A DNA stretch of 64,000 bases from Muribaculaceae bacterium (lineage in GTDB: Bacteria > Bacteroidota > Bacteroidia > Bacteroidales > Muribaculaceae), in assembly GCA_020026215.1 (NCBI GenBank), contig JAHHQT010000001.1, positions 12,980-76,979 on the forward strand. Reading direction: 5' to 3'. Below are positions 9,182-17,901 of the stretch, in pieces (within the stretch, counting starts at the first letter, position 1; each line of letters begins with the position of its first letter). Made by a program: the position numbers and the translations under genes. The notes beneath the pieces were generated by a model. That model made no database searches, was not told the origin of the DNA, and saw nothing but the letters and a program-made list of their open reading frames with translations.

Positions 9182-10066
9182 CTATGACAAGACAGTTGCC
9201 ACCAACAATAACAAAGAATAAATCAGCATATTTTTAGCCGTTGCACCCAACAAGGCATTGAGTGCACTACCTTCGGTATGCTTGATTTTATACCAAGTTT
9301 TAGTGTGCAGAATGGCGTAAATCAACGGAGCGACAATGAAATACCAAGCCTGCGACCAAACGCTGAATGTCAAGGCAATTGCAGCATAGCCGAACAGCAA
9401 ATAAGCCACCATTGCCACCTTACGGCCAAATATCACTACCGTTGTGGTTTTTCCGGCAGACTTGTCATCCTCCATATCACGGTAGTTATTGACCACCAAT
9501 ACATTCACACCCATCAAACCAACTGCAATCGAACCGCAAATCACTTCTGCGGTCAAATTCCCGGTTTGCAAAAAATAGGTGAAACATACAGGAACTAACC
9601 CGAAGAAAATCAACACCGCCACATCTCCCAATCCAATGCGTGACAACGGATAAGGGCCGGCACTGTACGCCAACGAAAAGACGGCAATCACCAAACCGAC
9701 AGGAATCAGTTGCCAACCGCCAAAAGGAATCAAACCGCAACCTACACAACAAGCCAAACCAAGTGTGGCGAAAGTGGCAATTTTCATGGCTTTTGCCGAA
9801 ATATCACCTTCCGTCACCCCTCTGCGAAAACCTTCACGCCCCTTCTTGTCAGAGCCGTTTTTGTAATCATAGTATTCATTGGCGAAGTTGGACGTGATTT
9901 GCGCCAACAAGGCAAAAACACAACAAAGCACGGCCGGCACCACTGAAAAGCCACTGTCTTTTGCCGCATAACCACAAGCCACCACTGCTCCTGCCACAGA
10001 GACAGGAAGAGTATGCAATCGCATGGCTTCAATCCAACATTTCAACTGATGTGTAGTATTGTTCAT
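9182..10066 (-). CDS. menA: 1,4-dihydroxy-2-naphthoate polyprenyltransferase
   Basis: Integral-membrane UbiA-family enzyme that attaches the polyprenyl chain to dihydroxynaphthoate in menaquinone synthesis. The first Mg-binding motif is NEYYDYKNGSD (N63-D73), the second is NNYRDMEDD (N193-D201) followed by KSAGKTT, which is MenA-specific. About eight hydrophobic helices are visible in 294 residues. The only other quinone-related gene in the window is the polyprenyl synthase at 23.1 kb. Confidence 0.92.
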   Translation of the reverse strand: MNNTTHQLKCWIEAMRLHTLPVSVAGAVVACGYAAKDSGFSVVPAVLCCVFALLAQITSNFANEYYDYKNGSDKKGREGFRRGVTEGDISAKAMKIATFATLGLACCVGCGLIPFGGWQLIPVGLVIAVFSLAYSAGPYPLSRIGLGDVAVLIFFGLVPVCFTYFLQTGNLTAEVICGSIAVGLMGVNVLVVNNYRDMEDDKSAGKTTTVVIFGRKVAMVAYLLFGYAAIALTFSVWSQAWYFIVAPLIYAILHTKTWYKIKHTEGSALNALLGATAKNMLIYSLLLLVATVLS

Positions 10067-10078
10067 TTCCTCAATTTT

Positions 10079-10870
10079 TTATTTATAGAAGGCTGTAAAC
10101 GTATGGCACGATACCCGTTCTTCTATCGGAGGTAATTGCATATAATCACCGAAAATCTTGCGTTGCCATTCGTCATAGCAACTCGGTGCCATCACCTTAC
10201 GACCTTCAAAGTCCATTTCAATTCCGGGATAAAAAGATTCGCGAGGCATACGACGGTCAGACAACCCAAAGTTCAAGTCAGCCACATATTGGCTCTTTTC
10301 GTAAGGATACTTCAGTTGCGCTTTCATAATCTTTTTCACCAGACATCGCTGGGAAATGAAAGACAGCATCAGTTTGCCCAAATAGTGCGCCGCATTCTTT
10401 ACAAAGCCTCTGCTTTTCGACAACTTGATTTGCTTGATACGCAACAAAAAACGCAATCGGTCGATTTTCCTGCAATGCTTTTCCGCATCTTCCGCATCAT
10501 CGGGAAGACCGTCCAAGGCAAAAATATCCACATTCACGCCCATCATGTATTTCAAATCCTGATTTTCATTCAACAACGTTGCCGTATCTTCCACTTTCGC
10601 ATAAGGGAAAGGATAGTTCTTGTCGTTCAACAATGACACGACACGGAATTTATCAGACTTGTATTCACGGATAAATTGGTCGTAATCAGGGCGTGGCATA
10701 GCAATATCAATATCGTCATCCCAAGGGATAAACCCTTTGTGTCGAACTGCACCAATCAATGTTCCATAAGCAATGAAGTAGTGAATCCCATTCTTACGAC
10801 AATAAGCGTCAATGTCATCGAGGATATTGACCTGAATATGACGCAGTTCGTTTAAATCTATCTTTTTCAT
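10079..10870 (-). CDS. LicD-family phosphotransferase / nucleotidyltransferase-fold protein
   Basis: The motif GTLIGAVRHKGFIPWDDDID is the LicD signature, with the DDD metal-binding cluster. LicD proteins add phosphocholine or similar groups to surface glycans, but the family is broad and no choline genes are near, so the acceptor is unknown. I start it at the ATG at 10870 (MKKIDLNELRHIQ), giving 263 residues. The upstream in-frame ATG at 10921 lies only 5 bases from the -7 promoter box, so it would have almost no leader. The gene ends 12 bases before menA in the same direction and may be transcribed with it. Confidence 0.8.
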   Translation of the reverse strand: MKKIDLNELRHIQVNILDDIDAYCRKNGIHYFIAYGTLIGAVRHKGFIPWDDDIDIAMPRPDYDQFIREYKSDKFRVVSLLNDKNYPFPYAKVEDTATLLNENQDLKYMMGVNVDIFALDGLPDDAEDAEKHCRKIDRLRFLLRIKQIKLSKSRGFVKNAAHYLGKLMLSFISQRCLVKKIMKAQLKYPYEKSQYVADLNFGLSDRRMPRESFYPGIEMDFEGRKVMAPSCYDEWQRKIFGDYMQLPPIEERVSCHTFTAFYK

Positions 10871-10925
10871 TAAATTGTGAGTGTTAATTCCAGATAACAG
10901 GGATTGAATACCCCTATCCAAACTA

Positions 10926-10933
10926 CAAAGATA
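10926..10933 (-). promoter_or_regulatory. -7 box of the licD-like gene (and perhaps menA)
   Basis: TATCTTTG on the minus strand, about 55 bases before the chosen start. Confidence 0.55.
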
Positions 10934-10989
10934 GACATATTTATTGATTGTTGGTACACGATTTATACCAAGTATTCCATAAATTTCCG

Positions 10990-11454
10990 TTATGTATGCA
11001 CTTCGAGAGTTTTACATCTGCCGGATTCCAGACGGAATGTACCAGCCGCCCATTGACCAGACCACAAAGAATCCAAATAGATGTGGTATTTTCCGGGTAC
11101 AATACGGTCAGTGGAGAACACCACATCAACAGTCTGCTGATTTAGCACCGCATCCCTGTCTGCCACCAGTTTTTCACTGATTTTTATATCTTTTCCTATC
11201 ACCGTAATCGCATAGTTCAATTCGCATTGAAGGGTGTTGAGAAACACACCGCGACGCACGATGGTCAAGTTTCGTTCATCGTCATATTTCAGTTCGATGG
11301 ACGGCTCACTGTCAGAAAGTAACATAAATCCGTGGGCAAAGAAAGTCTGCGCTTCCCCCTTGTCGTTAGGGTGCATGAAAAAGGCCACTATCACCATGGC
11401 GATAGCGAACGAAAAGATATAGAATTCAACGGAAGTGAAAATAGAAAGCACCAT
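10990..11454 (-). CDS. Small conserved-looking inner-membrane protein, unknown function
   Basis: 154 residues with one N-terminal membrane helix (SVEFYIFSFAIAMVIVAFFM, residues 8-27) and a soluble beta-rich rest, including a nitrogen-fixation FixH-like tail (PGKYHIYLDSLWSGQWAAGT). The topology suggests an anchored extracytoplasmic domain. It has its own -7 box (TACATTTG) just upstream and no evident operon partner. I do not recognise the family with certainty. Confidence 0.6.
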   Translation of the reverse strand: MVLSIFTSVEFYIFSFAIAMVIVAFFMHPNDKGEAQTFFAHGFMLLSDSEPSIELKYDDERNLTIVRRGVFLNTLQCELNYAITVIGKDIKISEKLVADRDAVLNQQTVDVVFSTDRIVPGKYHIYLDSLWSGQWAAGTFRLESGRCKTLEVHT

Positions 11455-11534
11455 AACTGATTTATATTTCCGGCAAATGTAGTCAAAATACGCAATTTTC
11501 GGAAAATCTAATTGAAAATATGGCCAAAATAGAG

Positions 11535-11542
11535 TAAATTTG
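11535..11542 (+). promoter_or_regulatory. -7 box of the recF operon
   Basis: TAAATTTG, with ATTG at 11511-11514 as an imperfect -33 at 20 bases. Only four bases separate the box from the recF ATG, so the transcript should start at or next to the start codon (leaderless). Confidence 0.6.
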
Positions 11543-11546
11543 CGAT

Positions 11547-12653
11547 ATGATACTTAATAGTTTCTCAATACTAAATTACAAGAACATCGCAGAAGCGTCG
11601 TTGTCGTTCTCAGAGAAGGTTAATTGTCTGTTAGGCAATAACGGAATGGGCAAAACGAACATTCTCGATGCCATTTATTATTTAAGTTTTTGCAGGAGCT
11701 GTATCTCGTCGAACGACCTCAACACAGTACGTCACGGCGAGGACTACATGATGTTGCAAGGCGAATACTTGAGAAACGAAAAAGTAGAAAACATTTCGTG
11801 CTCCATTCTCAAATCGAAGAAGAAGGTGATGAAGCGAAATGGTAAAGAGTACCGCAAACTGAGTGAACATATCGGATTGCTTCCGTTAGTGATGGTTTCA
11901 CCGCAAGACTGGGACATGATTACAGGCGGCAGCGAGGAACGTCGCAGACTGATTGACCGCATTATCTCGCAAAACGACACCGAGTATCTCAACAATCTGA
12001 TTCGCTACAACAAGGCTTTGGAACAACGCAACGCCATGCTCAAACAAGGATACCAAGACCAGTTACTCTTTGAATCTGTGGATGAACTTATCTCCATTTC
12101 CGCACAAAATATTTATGAGACAAGAAAGGACTGGGTGCTGAAATTCACTCCTATCTTCATGAAATATTACAATACCATCGGTAATTGTGCAGAAGAAGTG
12201 AGACTGAACTATAAAAGCGACTTGATGCAAGGCGACATGCTTGGAATCTTGAAGGCCAATTTCGAACGCGACAAGATTTTGGGCTACACTTCACAAGGGG
12301 TGCACCGCGATGACATAGACCTGCTGCTCAACGATGAACTGATGCGTAAAATCGGTTCGCAAGGGCAATGCAAGACCTACACTATCGCCATGCGTTTTGC
12401 ACAGTACGAATTTTTGAAACAGGAATCAGGCATTACCCCTATCCTGCTTTTGGACGATATATTTGACAAGTTGGATGCCATACGCGTGTCGAACATCATG
12501 AAGATTGTTTCAGACTCCTCATTCGGTCAGATTTTCATTTCCGACACCAACCGTCAGCATATCAACGAAATTATAGAAACAATCGGGAGCGTTTTCAAGA
12601 TTTTTTTGGTCGAAGAAGGTTGTTGCAAAGAATATACTCACGATGAAATATAA
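11547..12653 (+). CDS. recF: DNA replication/repair protein RecF
   Basis: SMC-like ATPase that loads RecA at single-strand gaps. Walker A is GNNGMGKT at residues 30-37, the signature region is GSQGQCKTYTIAMRFAQ, and Walker B is PILLLDDIFDKLD. The 368 residues are normal length. It heads an eight-gene same-strand run ending at 17646, with gaps of at most 39 bases and an 11-base overlap with the next gene. Confidence 0.95.
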   Translation: MILNSFSILNYKNIAEASLSFSEKVNCLLGNNGMGKTNILDAIYYLSFCRSCISSNDLNTVRHGEDYMMLQGEYLRNEKVENISCSILKSKKKVMKRNGKEYRKLSEHIGLLPLVMVSPQDWDMITGGSEERRRLIDRIISQNDTEYLNNLIRYNKALEQRNAMLKQGYQDQLLFESVDELISISAQNIYETRKDWVLKFTPIFMKYYNTIGNCAEEVRLNYKSDLMQGDMLGILKANFERDKILGYTSQGVHRDDIDLLLNDELMRKIGSQGQCKTYTIAMRFAQYEFLKQESGITPILLLDDIFDKLDAIRVSNIMKIVSDSSFGQIFISDTNRQHINEIIETIGSVFKIFLVEEGCCKEYTHDEI

Positions 12654-12933
12654 AGACGCGAAATCCATTGGTGAAATCATGTCGGAATATCTCAACGCCA
12701 GCCGACTTGACGACGTGGCAAATGCACGCCGTCTGGAATCGATGTGGGGTGAAATCGTGGGAGATTACATCAATCGACAGACAACTAATCGATTTGTAAA
12801 AGATAGAAAACTATATGTGGCTATTTCATCAGCCCCTTTGCGCAATGAATTGATGCTTAACCGTGCCGCTTTGGTGGTGCGATTAAACGAAATCACAGGC
12901 GCAAATGTTATTGATGATATAGTGTTTAGATAA
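12643..12933 (+). CDS. DUF721 / DciA-like protein
   Basis: 96 residues of the DUF721 family (WGEIVGDYINRQTTNRFVKD, then LYVAISSAPLRNELMLNR), related to DciA, the helicase loader of bacteria that lack DnaC. It overlaps the recF end by 11 bases, the usual Bacteroidetes arrangement. A role in loading the replicative helicase is inferred from the family and not shown here. Confidence 0.8.
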   Translation: MKYKDAKSIGEIMSEYLNASRLDDVANARRLESMWGEIVGDYINRQTTNRFVKDRKLYVAISSAPLRNELMLNRAALVVRLNEITGANVIDDIVFR

Positions 12934-12943
12934 ATTTATAATC

Positions 12944-13420
12944 ATGATTAAAGAAGACAAATCTTTAAAATATGGCGAAGTTCCCGCCTATCGTCATTCC
13001 ATTCCGATTCAAATCAGATTCAATGACGTGGATATTTTGGGACATATAAACAATTCCGTTTATTTCTCTTACTACGATTTGGGCAAGACTGCCTATTTCA
13101 GAACTGTTCGCAAAGATTTGAGCAACTGGAACAAAATTGATGTTGTGATTGCTAACGTAAACTGCAACTTCTATGCTCCAATATTCTTCGGCGAACCGAT
13201 TTCTGTCATCACTTGCGTGGAATCGATTAAAGAAAAAAGTTTCAAGATGAGTCAACGTCTGGTCAACTTGGTCACCAAGGAAGTGAAAAGCGAATGTACA
13301 ACCACCATGGTAGGCTTTGATCCTGTTTCTCAAACTGCAGCCCGACTTTCAGAAAAATGGGTTAAGGCTCTTTGCGAATACGAAGGCAGAAACCTATTGG
13401 AAGCGAACAAAGAAAAATAA
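12944..13420 (+). CDS. Hotdog-fold acyl-CoA thioesterase
   Basis: 158 residues. The motif IRFNDVDILGHINNSVYFSY matches the 4-hydroxybenzoyl-CoA thioesterase/YbgC group, with the aspartate and GHxNN of the active site. It is likely to hydrolyse short or aromatic acyl-CoA; the substrate is not predictable. It lies 10 bases after the dciA-like gene in the same operon. Confidence 0.82.
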   Translation: MIKEDKSLKYGEVPAYRHSIPIQIRFNDVDILGHINNSVYFSYYDLGKTAYFRTVRKDLSNWNKIDVVIANVNCNFYAPIFFGEPISVITCVESIKEKSFKMSQRLVNLVTKEVKSECTTTMVGFDPVSQTAARLSEKWVKALCEYEGRNLLEANKEK

Positions 13421-13459
13421 AAACTCCCTTAATTATATTTACACAAATATTACAACATA

Positions 13460-14068
13460 ATGACTGATATTCAAAAAACGATGTGCGACATCCTTGAAGC
13501 GGAAAGCAAAGCTGTAGCTTCTATTCCGTACACAGAAGATTATAATCGTGCCGTAGAATTAATAGTGGACCAAGTTTGGAACAAACATGGCAAACTAATC
13601 ACTTCAGGAATGGGAAAAGCCGGACAAATTGCAATGAATATTGCCACAACTTTCTCTTCGACAGGCATTCCTTCTGTATTCCTACACCCGAGTGAGGCTC
13701 AACACGGGGATTTGGGAATCATTCAAGAAAATGATGCGATGTTGCTACTATCGAATTCCGGAAAGACCCGCGAAATCATTGAATTGGTTTCATTGGCAAA
13801 GAACATGAACCCTAATTTGGAAATCATCGTTCTTACCGGAAATAAAGACAGTGAATTGGCTAAAATTTCTGACGCTTGCCTATGGACCGGCAATGCTTCT
13901 GAAGTTTGTCCTTTGGGTTTGACACCAACTACATCAACTACATTAATGACCGTTATCGGCGACATTTTGGTAGTCAACGTAATGAGAACAACAGGATTTA
14001 CTAAAGAAATGTACGCTATGCGACACCACGGAGGCTATCTTGGCAAAGTGAGTCGCGGCGAAAAATAG
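13460..14068 (+). CDS. kdsD: Arabinose-5-phosphate isomerase, SIS-domain-only form
   Basis: Converts ribulose-5-phosphate to arabinose-5-phosphate, the first step to Kdo for lipopolysaccharide. One SIS domain is present with SGMGKAGQIA, PSEAQHGDLG and LLLSNSGKTREI. The two CBS domains of E. coli KdsD (328 residues) are absent, so the protein is 202 residues, like the short form known from B. fragilis and uropathogenic E. coli. The catalytic histidine regions (HPSEAQH, MRHHGGY) are kept. It lies directly upstream of a sugar-kinase-fold gene that has lost its catalytic residues. Confidence 0.85.
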   Translation: MTDIQKTMCDILEAESKAVASIPYTEDYNRAVELIVDQVWNKHGKLITSGMGKAGQIAMNIATTFSSTGIPSVFLHPSEAQHGDLGIIQENDAMLLLSNSGKTREIIELVSLAKNMNPNLEIIVLTGNKDSELAKISDACLWTGNASEVCPLGLTPTTSTTLMTVIGDILVVNVMRTTGFTKEMYAMRHHGGYLGKVSRGEK

Positions 14069-14078
14069 AGATATTGAT

Positions 14079-14987
14079 ATGAGTAACGTGATAGCCATAG
14101 GACAAGCAACTTTGGCTCTTAACTACAAGGGCGGCAACGTCACCCCTTATGTGGGCGGACGCATTGCCAACATAGCGGCTTCTTTAGGCGTAGCAGGACT
14201 GGATGTTAATTATGTTAGCGAATGCGGAAACGACGCAATCGGTGACGTGATTGTCGATTTCTTCAAGAAGAACAATGTAGAGACCAAATCAATTGACCGT
14301 TTCATCGACGGACAATCGCAGATGACTTTGCATTTCTTCAACGAAAACGGAGAAGAGAAAGTTTCCGACTATGTCAATTATCCGAAAACTCGTTTCAATG
14401 TTCTTTGGCCAACTATAAACAAAAACGATATTGTTGTATTCGGCTCTTTCTTTGCCCTGGACGAAAATATCCACCAGCAACTCATCGAACTATTGACGTT
14501 TGCTCGCGAAAGAAAGGCCATTATAGTATATTTACCGGGGTTCAACCCTCGCTTGTGCAGTAGAATTACCCGTGTGATGCCTGCTATCCTTGAGAATTTG
14601 GAATTGTCCGACATCGTGATTGCCCGTGAAATGGATATGGAAAATATATTCAATGTCAAAGAAGCCCAAGAGGCTTACGACAAACATATCTCTTTCTACT
14701 GCAAGAACTTTGTTTTTGTCAATAGAAACTTTGATGTCAGCATGCATTTGAACGACCAGAGCATCAGCTACACCAACAACAGTCAGGAACATCCTATCGG
14801 ATGGAACGCGGCTTTCTGTGCAGGACTGATTTACGGTATTTCTTCGCAAAACATCACTTTGGATGACTTGAAAAAAGGAACAGACCTTGACAAGGCATCA
14901 AAGTTTGCTTTGGACTTTGCCAATAAGGGACTTTCCGACCACTCAAATGTTGTGTCTAAAGAATTTATCAATAGTCTAAAATTTTAG
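14079..14987 (+). CDS. PfkB/ribokinase-fold protein lacking the catalytic aspartate (probable pseudokinase)
   Basis: 302 residues with the PfkB N-terminal signature (VGGRIANIAASLGVAGLDV) and the overall fold. At the position of the second signature (DTxGAGDAFxAG, which carries the anion hole and catalytic base) it reads HPIGWNAAFCAGLIYG: the aspartate is replaced by alanine and the GAG loop is lost. Phosphotransfer as in ordinary family members is therefore unlikely; it may bind a sugar or nucleotide as a regulator. It starts 10 bases after kdsD and ends 5 bases before the next gene. Confidence 0.8.
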   Translation: MSNVIAIGQATLALNYKGGNVTPYVGGRIANIAASLGVAGLDVNYVSECGNDAIGDVIVDFFKKNNVETKSIDRFIDGQSQMTLHFFNENGEEKVSDYVNYPKTRFNVLWPTINKNDIVVFGSFFALDENIHQQLIELLTFARERKAIIVYLPGFNPRLCSRITRVMPAILENLELSDIVIAREMDMENIFNVKEAQEAYDKHISFYCKNFVFVNRNFDVSMHLNDQSISYTNNSQEHPIGWNAAFCAGLIYGISSQNITLDDLKKGTDLDKASKFALDFANKGLSDHSNVVSKEFINSLKF

Positions 14988-14992
14988 TTACT

Positions 14993-15958
14993 ATGAAGCA
15001 GTTGCCTTTCTACATTGTAAGAACAAATCTGAACGAACCGTTGTCCGGATCCTTGAAAAAGAATCTCAGCTCGGAAATCGAAGACGACGAGGAGTTGAGC
15101 CAATGGCTTGCCTCTCTGACAGAAATCATCGCAAACGATGACATCGACAAAGCCTTCGAATTCTCAACTAAAATGGTTGAAGCAATTGAATCGTCGGCTG
15201 CTTTCTTTGATCCTAAATTGGGTGCACAATGCTACCATATTGCCGCATGGCTGGCAATCAACAAGTCAGCGCATTCTTCGGCAATGACCTTGGCGGTAAA
15301 ATCACTGCAACGCCTTTCCTATGTGAAACCGAAGAGCAGAGCGACTCTTTTTCTCGCAGCCTGTGTGCTGAACGACTATGCGATAGCCTGCAACAATATC
15401 AACAGCATTTCAAAATCGGAAAAATCATTCCGATATGCAGCACGCATACTACGTTCCTTGTCTCTCAAGGACAATAAATATTTTGAAGCGGGAACCATCG
15501 TGGCGACCAATGAACTATTGACTTTCCGCTCACAACTGAAAAAGATTAACGCCCTCGACCAGCATCAAATTGTGATGAAACAGATCGAAACGCTGACCGA
15601 GCCGGTGAAGGATGCCATCGTGGAAATGATTGAAGTCATCTGCAACGATGCCGAAGAATGTGTCACTGCCGAAAAATACAGAATGGCGGTGCGATACTAC
15701 ACCAAGGCTTTGCGATATAATCGCAGAATTACGGAGAAGTTCGACGACAGGAGTTTTGAGATTTCAATGAAATTAACAGAAGCAATGCTTTATCTCCCTA
15801 CCCGTCGCGACACGGCAAACAAATTCATCATGCAACTCCGTAAATGGGCGGAAGCAAACAACAAACAAGAAGAAAGAATTATGGTAGATAAATTGGAGGA
15901 AAAGACGCAGATTATCGGTTTTAATCTATTGTCATTTCTGAAGAATTTAATCTATTGA
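14993..15958 (+). CDS. Helical-repeat (TPR-like) protein of unknown function
   Basis: 321 residues, almost all alpha-helical by eye, with paired helices of about 34-40 residues (CYHIAAWLAINKSAHSSAMT, YRMAVRYYTKALRYNRRITE) resembling tetratricopeptide repeats. No signal peptide or membrane helix, so cytoplasmic. It sits in the recF-ldcA operon, 5 bases after the pseudokinase. I do not recognise a named family. Confidence 0.7.
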   Translation: MKQLPFYIVRTNLNEPLSGSLKKNLSSEIEDDEELSQWLASLTEIIANDDIDKAFEFSTKMVEAIESSAAFFDPKLGAQCYHIAAWLAINKSAHSSAMTLAVKSLQRLSYVKPKSRATLFLAACVLNDYAIACNNINSISKSEKSFRYAARILRSLSLKDNKYFEAGTIVATNELLTFRSQLKKINALDQHQIVMKQIETLTEPVKDAIVEMIEVICNDAEECVTAEKYRMAVRYYTKALRYNRRITEKFDDRSFEISMKLTEAMLYLPTRRDTANKFIMQLRKWAEANNKQEERIMVDKLEEKTQIIGFNLLSFLKNLIY

Positions 15959-15973
15959 TTCACAATAAAGAAA

Positions 15974-16750
15974 ATGGTTACAATTTTATTTCACAGTACA
16001 GTTTTCGGACCAATACACAGCAGAAGATTAGGCACTTCGCTGGGGGTAAACTTAATGCCTAACGACGGAAAAATCTGCACTTTCGACTGCGTTTACTGCG
16101 AAGCCGGTTACAATTCACAAGGCAAAGGCACAACAGGCATCAGCAACCGCGAAGAAGTGAAAGCAGAACTTGAAGCCAAACTGAAATCAATGATTGAGAA
16201 CGGCGAGAATTTGGATGTCATCACATTCTCGGGCAACGGAGAACCGACAATTCACCCTGATTTCAGCGGTGTGGTGGACGATGTCATCGCACTTCGCGAC
16301 AAGTATTTTCCAAAGGTAAAAATCAGCGTATTGTCCAACTCCACCATGATTTTCAAACAAGAGGTATTCGATGCCCTATTGAAAGTGGACAACAATATTC
16401 TGAAATTGGATTCCGCCATCGACTCCACCATGAGAAAGATGAACAGCCCTGTGAGCAAAAACTTCAACGGAAAGGATTTGGTTGAATGTTTGAGCAAATT
16501 CGGCAAGGACTGTATCGTGCAAACCATGATGTTGAGAGGAACTCACAACGGTCAGGAGATTGACAACACCACCGATGAAGAAGTGGAAGCTCTCTGCGAA
16601 GCGTATGTCAAAATCCAACCGCAGGAAGTCATGCTTTACTCCATCGACCGTGAGACTCCCGAACAGAATTTAACAAAGATACAGCACGATGAATTGGATG
16701 CCATCGCCGACCGATTCCGTGCAAAAGGTATAAAAGTGCAAGTTAATTAA
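15974..16750 (+). CDS. Radical SAM protein (Elp3-unrelated, MJ1312-like group)
   Basis: 258 residues. The [4Fe-4S] motif is C35-TFD-C39-VY-C42 (CxxxCxxC), preceded by HSRRLGTSLGVNLMP, which is characteristic of a widespread uncharacterised radical SAM group. The GGE-like motif reads TFSGNGEPTIHPDF. The reaction is not known. It is in the operon, 3 bases before ldcA. Confidence 0.82.
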   Translation: MVTILFHSTVFGPIHSRRLGTSLGVNLMPNDGKICTFDCVYCEAGYNSQGKGTTGISNREEVKAELEAKLKSMIENGENLDVITFSGNGEPTIHPDFSGVVDDVIALRDKYFPKVKISVLSNSTMIFKQEVFDALLKVDNNILKLDSAIDSTMRKMNSPVSKNFNGKDLVECLSKFGKDCIVQTMMLRGTHNGQEIDNTTDEEVEALCEAYVKIQPQEVMLYSIDRETPEQNLTKIQHDELDAIADRFRAKGIKVQVN

Positions 16751-16752
16751 AA

Positions 16753-17646
16753 ATGATATATCCACGCCCTTTAAGACCCGGAGATGCAATTGCCATTGTT
16801 TCTCCGGCAAGTAGAATCAACCCCGAACTGATAGACGCAGCAAGCCGAACTATCGAACACTATGGTTACCGCCCTGTATTGAGCAGTTGCTGTAAAGCAT
16901 GTCGTGGTTCATTCAGCGGTACTGTCAGCGAACGCCTTTGCGACCTTCAAAAAGCCTTCGAAAACCACGACGTACGCGCTGTATTGTGCAGTAGAGGCGG
17001 TTACGGCGTTGTGCAGTTGATTGACGATATGAACATGAACATCTGGCACTATGACCCGAAATGGCTCATCGGATTCAGCGATATATCAGCCTTGCATGCC
17101 GTAGCACACTACAACGACGTGGCAAGTATCCACGCCTCTATGTGCAAGCATCTGGCAAGCCGTCCAGATGACGAATGTACCAAAGCAATCTTCAGCATCC
17201 TTGCAGGAGAAAAACCGCAATACGAGGTAGAAGGAGATTCCCGCAACCGCGAGGGAGAAGCCAGCGGTGAAATCGTAGGCGGTAACTTGGCAGTATTGTC
17301 TGGATTGAATTCCACCCCTTACAACCTGTTGCAACCTGGCAAGATTCTTTTCATTGAAGACATTGCAGAAGCCATTTATAAGGTTGAACGTATGCTCTAC
17401 ACCTTGAAACTGAACGGCACGCTGGCTCAGACCAAGGCTTTGATTGTAGGACAATTCACCGACTGGAAATCAAGCGACGACTTCCAGCACATGTACGACA
17501 TGGTAGAAAACATGGTGAAAGGCTATGATTTCCCAGTAGCCTACAACTTCCCCATCGGCCACATCGAGCGCAACCTTCCCATCATCGAAGGCTCCCAAGT
17601 GGAACTGAAAATCACCAAAGAAAAAGTAAATTTGAATTTCAAATAA
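16753..17646 (+). CDS. ldcA: LD-carboxypeptidase (peptidase family S66)
   Basis: Removes the terminal D-alanine from murein tetrapeptides during cell-wall recycling in the cytoplasm. The triad is visible: Ser109 in IGFSDIS, Glu202 in LFIEDIAEAIYKVERML and His270 in PIGHIERNLPI. RGGYG at 81-85 is also typical. No signal peptide. Last gene of the eight-gene operon, ended by a strong hairpin. Confidence 0.88.
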   Translation: MIYPRPLRPGDAIAIVSPASRINPELIDAASRTIEHYGYRPVLSSCCKACRGSFSGTVSERLCDLQKAFENHDVRAVLCSRGGYGVVQLIDDMNMNIWHYDPKWLIGFSDISALHAVAHYNDVASIHASMCKHLASRPDDECTKAIFSILAGEKPQYEVEGDSRNREGEASGEIVGGNLAVLSGLNSTPYNLLQPGKILFIEDIAEAIYKVERMLYTLKLNGTLAQTKALIVGQFTDWKSSDDFQHMYDMVENMVKGYDFPVAYNFPIGHIERNLPIIEGSQVELKITKEKVNLNFK

Positions 17647-17647
17647 A

Positions 17648-17685
17648 AAACGCCCTTTATCTTCCGACAAAGGGCGTTTCCTTTT
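17648..17685 (+). terminator. Terminator of the recF-ldcA operon
   Basis: AAACGCCCTTT / AAAGGGCGTTT with a 10-base loop, then TCCTTTTT. Confidence 0.85.
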
Positions 17686-17697
17686 TAATAACCGCAT

Positions 17698-17733
17698 AAA
17701 AAACGAGTTGTACTTACGTACAACTCGTTTTTG
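17698..17733 (-). terminator. tRNA terminator (bidirectional)
   Basis: Long palindrome AACGAGTTGTAC / GTACAACTCGTT with a 4-base loop and A/T tracts on both sides, immediately 3' of the tRNA on the minus strand. Confidence 0.8.
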
Positions 17734-17737
17734 TTTG

Positions 17738-17811
17738 TGGTCCCACTTGGGCTTGAACCAAGGACCCCCTGATTATGAGTCAGATGCTCTAACCAACTGA
17801 GCTATAGGACC
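17738..17811 (-). tRNA. tRNA with anticodon CAU (Met, or Ile2 after lysidine modification)
   Basis: 74-nt cloverleaf on the minus strand: acceptor GGTCCTA / TGGGACC, D-arm AGCTCAGTTGGTTAGAGC, anticodon loop CTCATAA, T-loop GGTTCAAGCC. The discriminator is A and CCA is not encoded. CAU can serve initiator, elongator Met or Ile(AUA). The acceptor and D-arm do not settle between elongator Met and Ile2; I favour Met. Confidence 0.9.
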
Positions 17812-17901
17812 TAGATGTCATATCATCTTTTAGCGTTTGCAAAGATATGACAATCTTTTTATTTATCCAAATTCAGAATCGATTTTTTGGAATGGTAAAA
17901 C

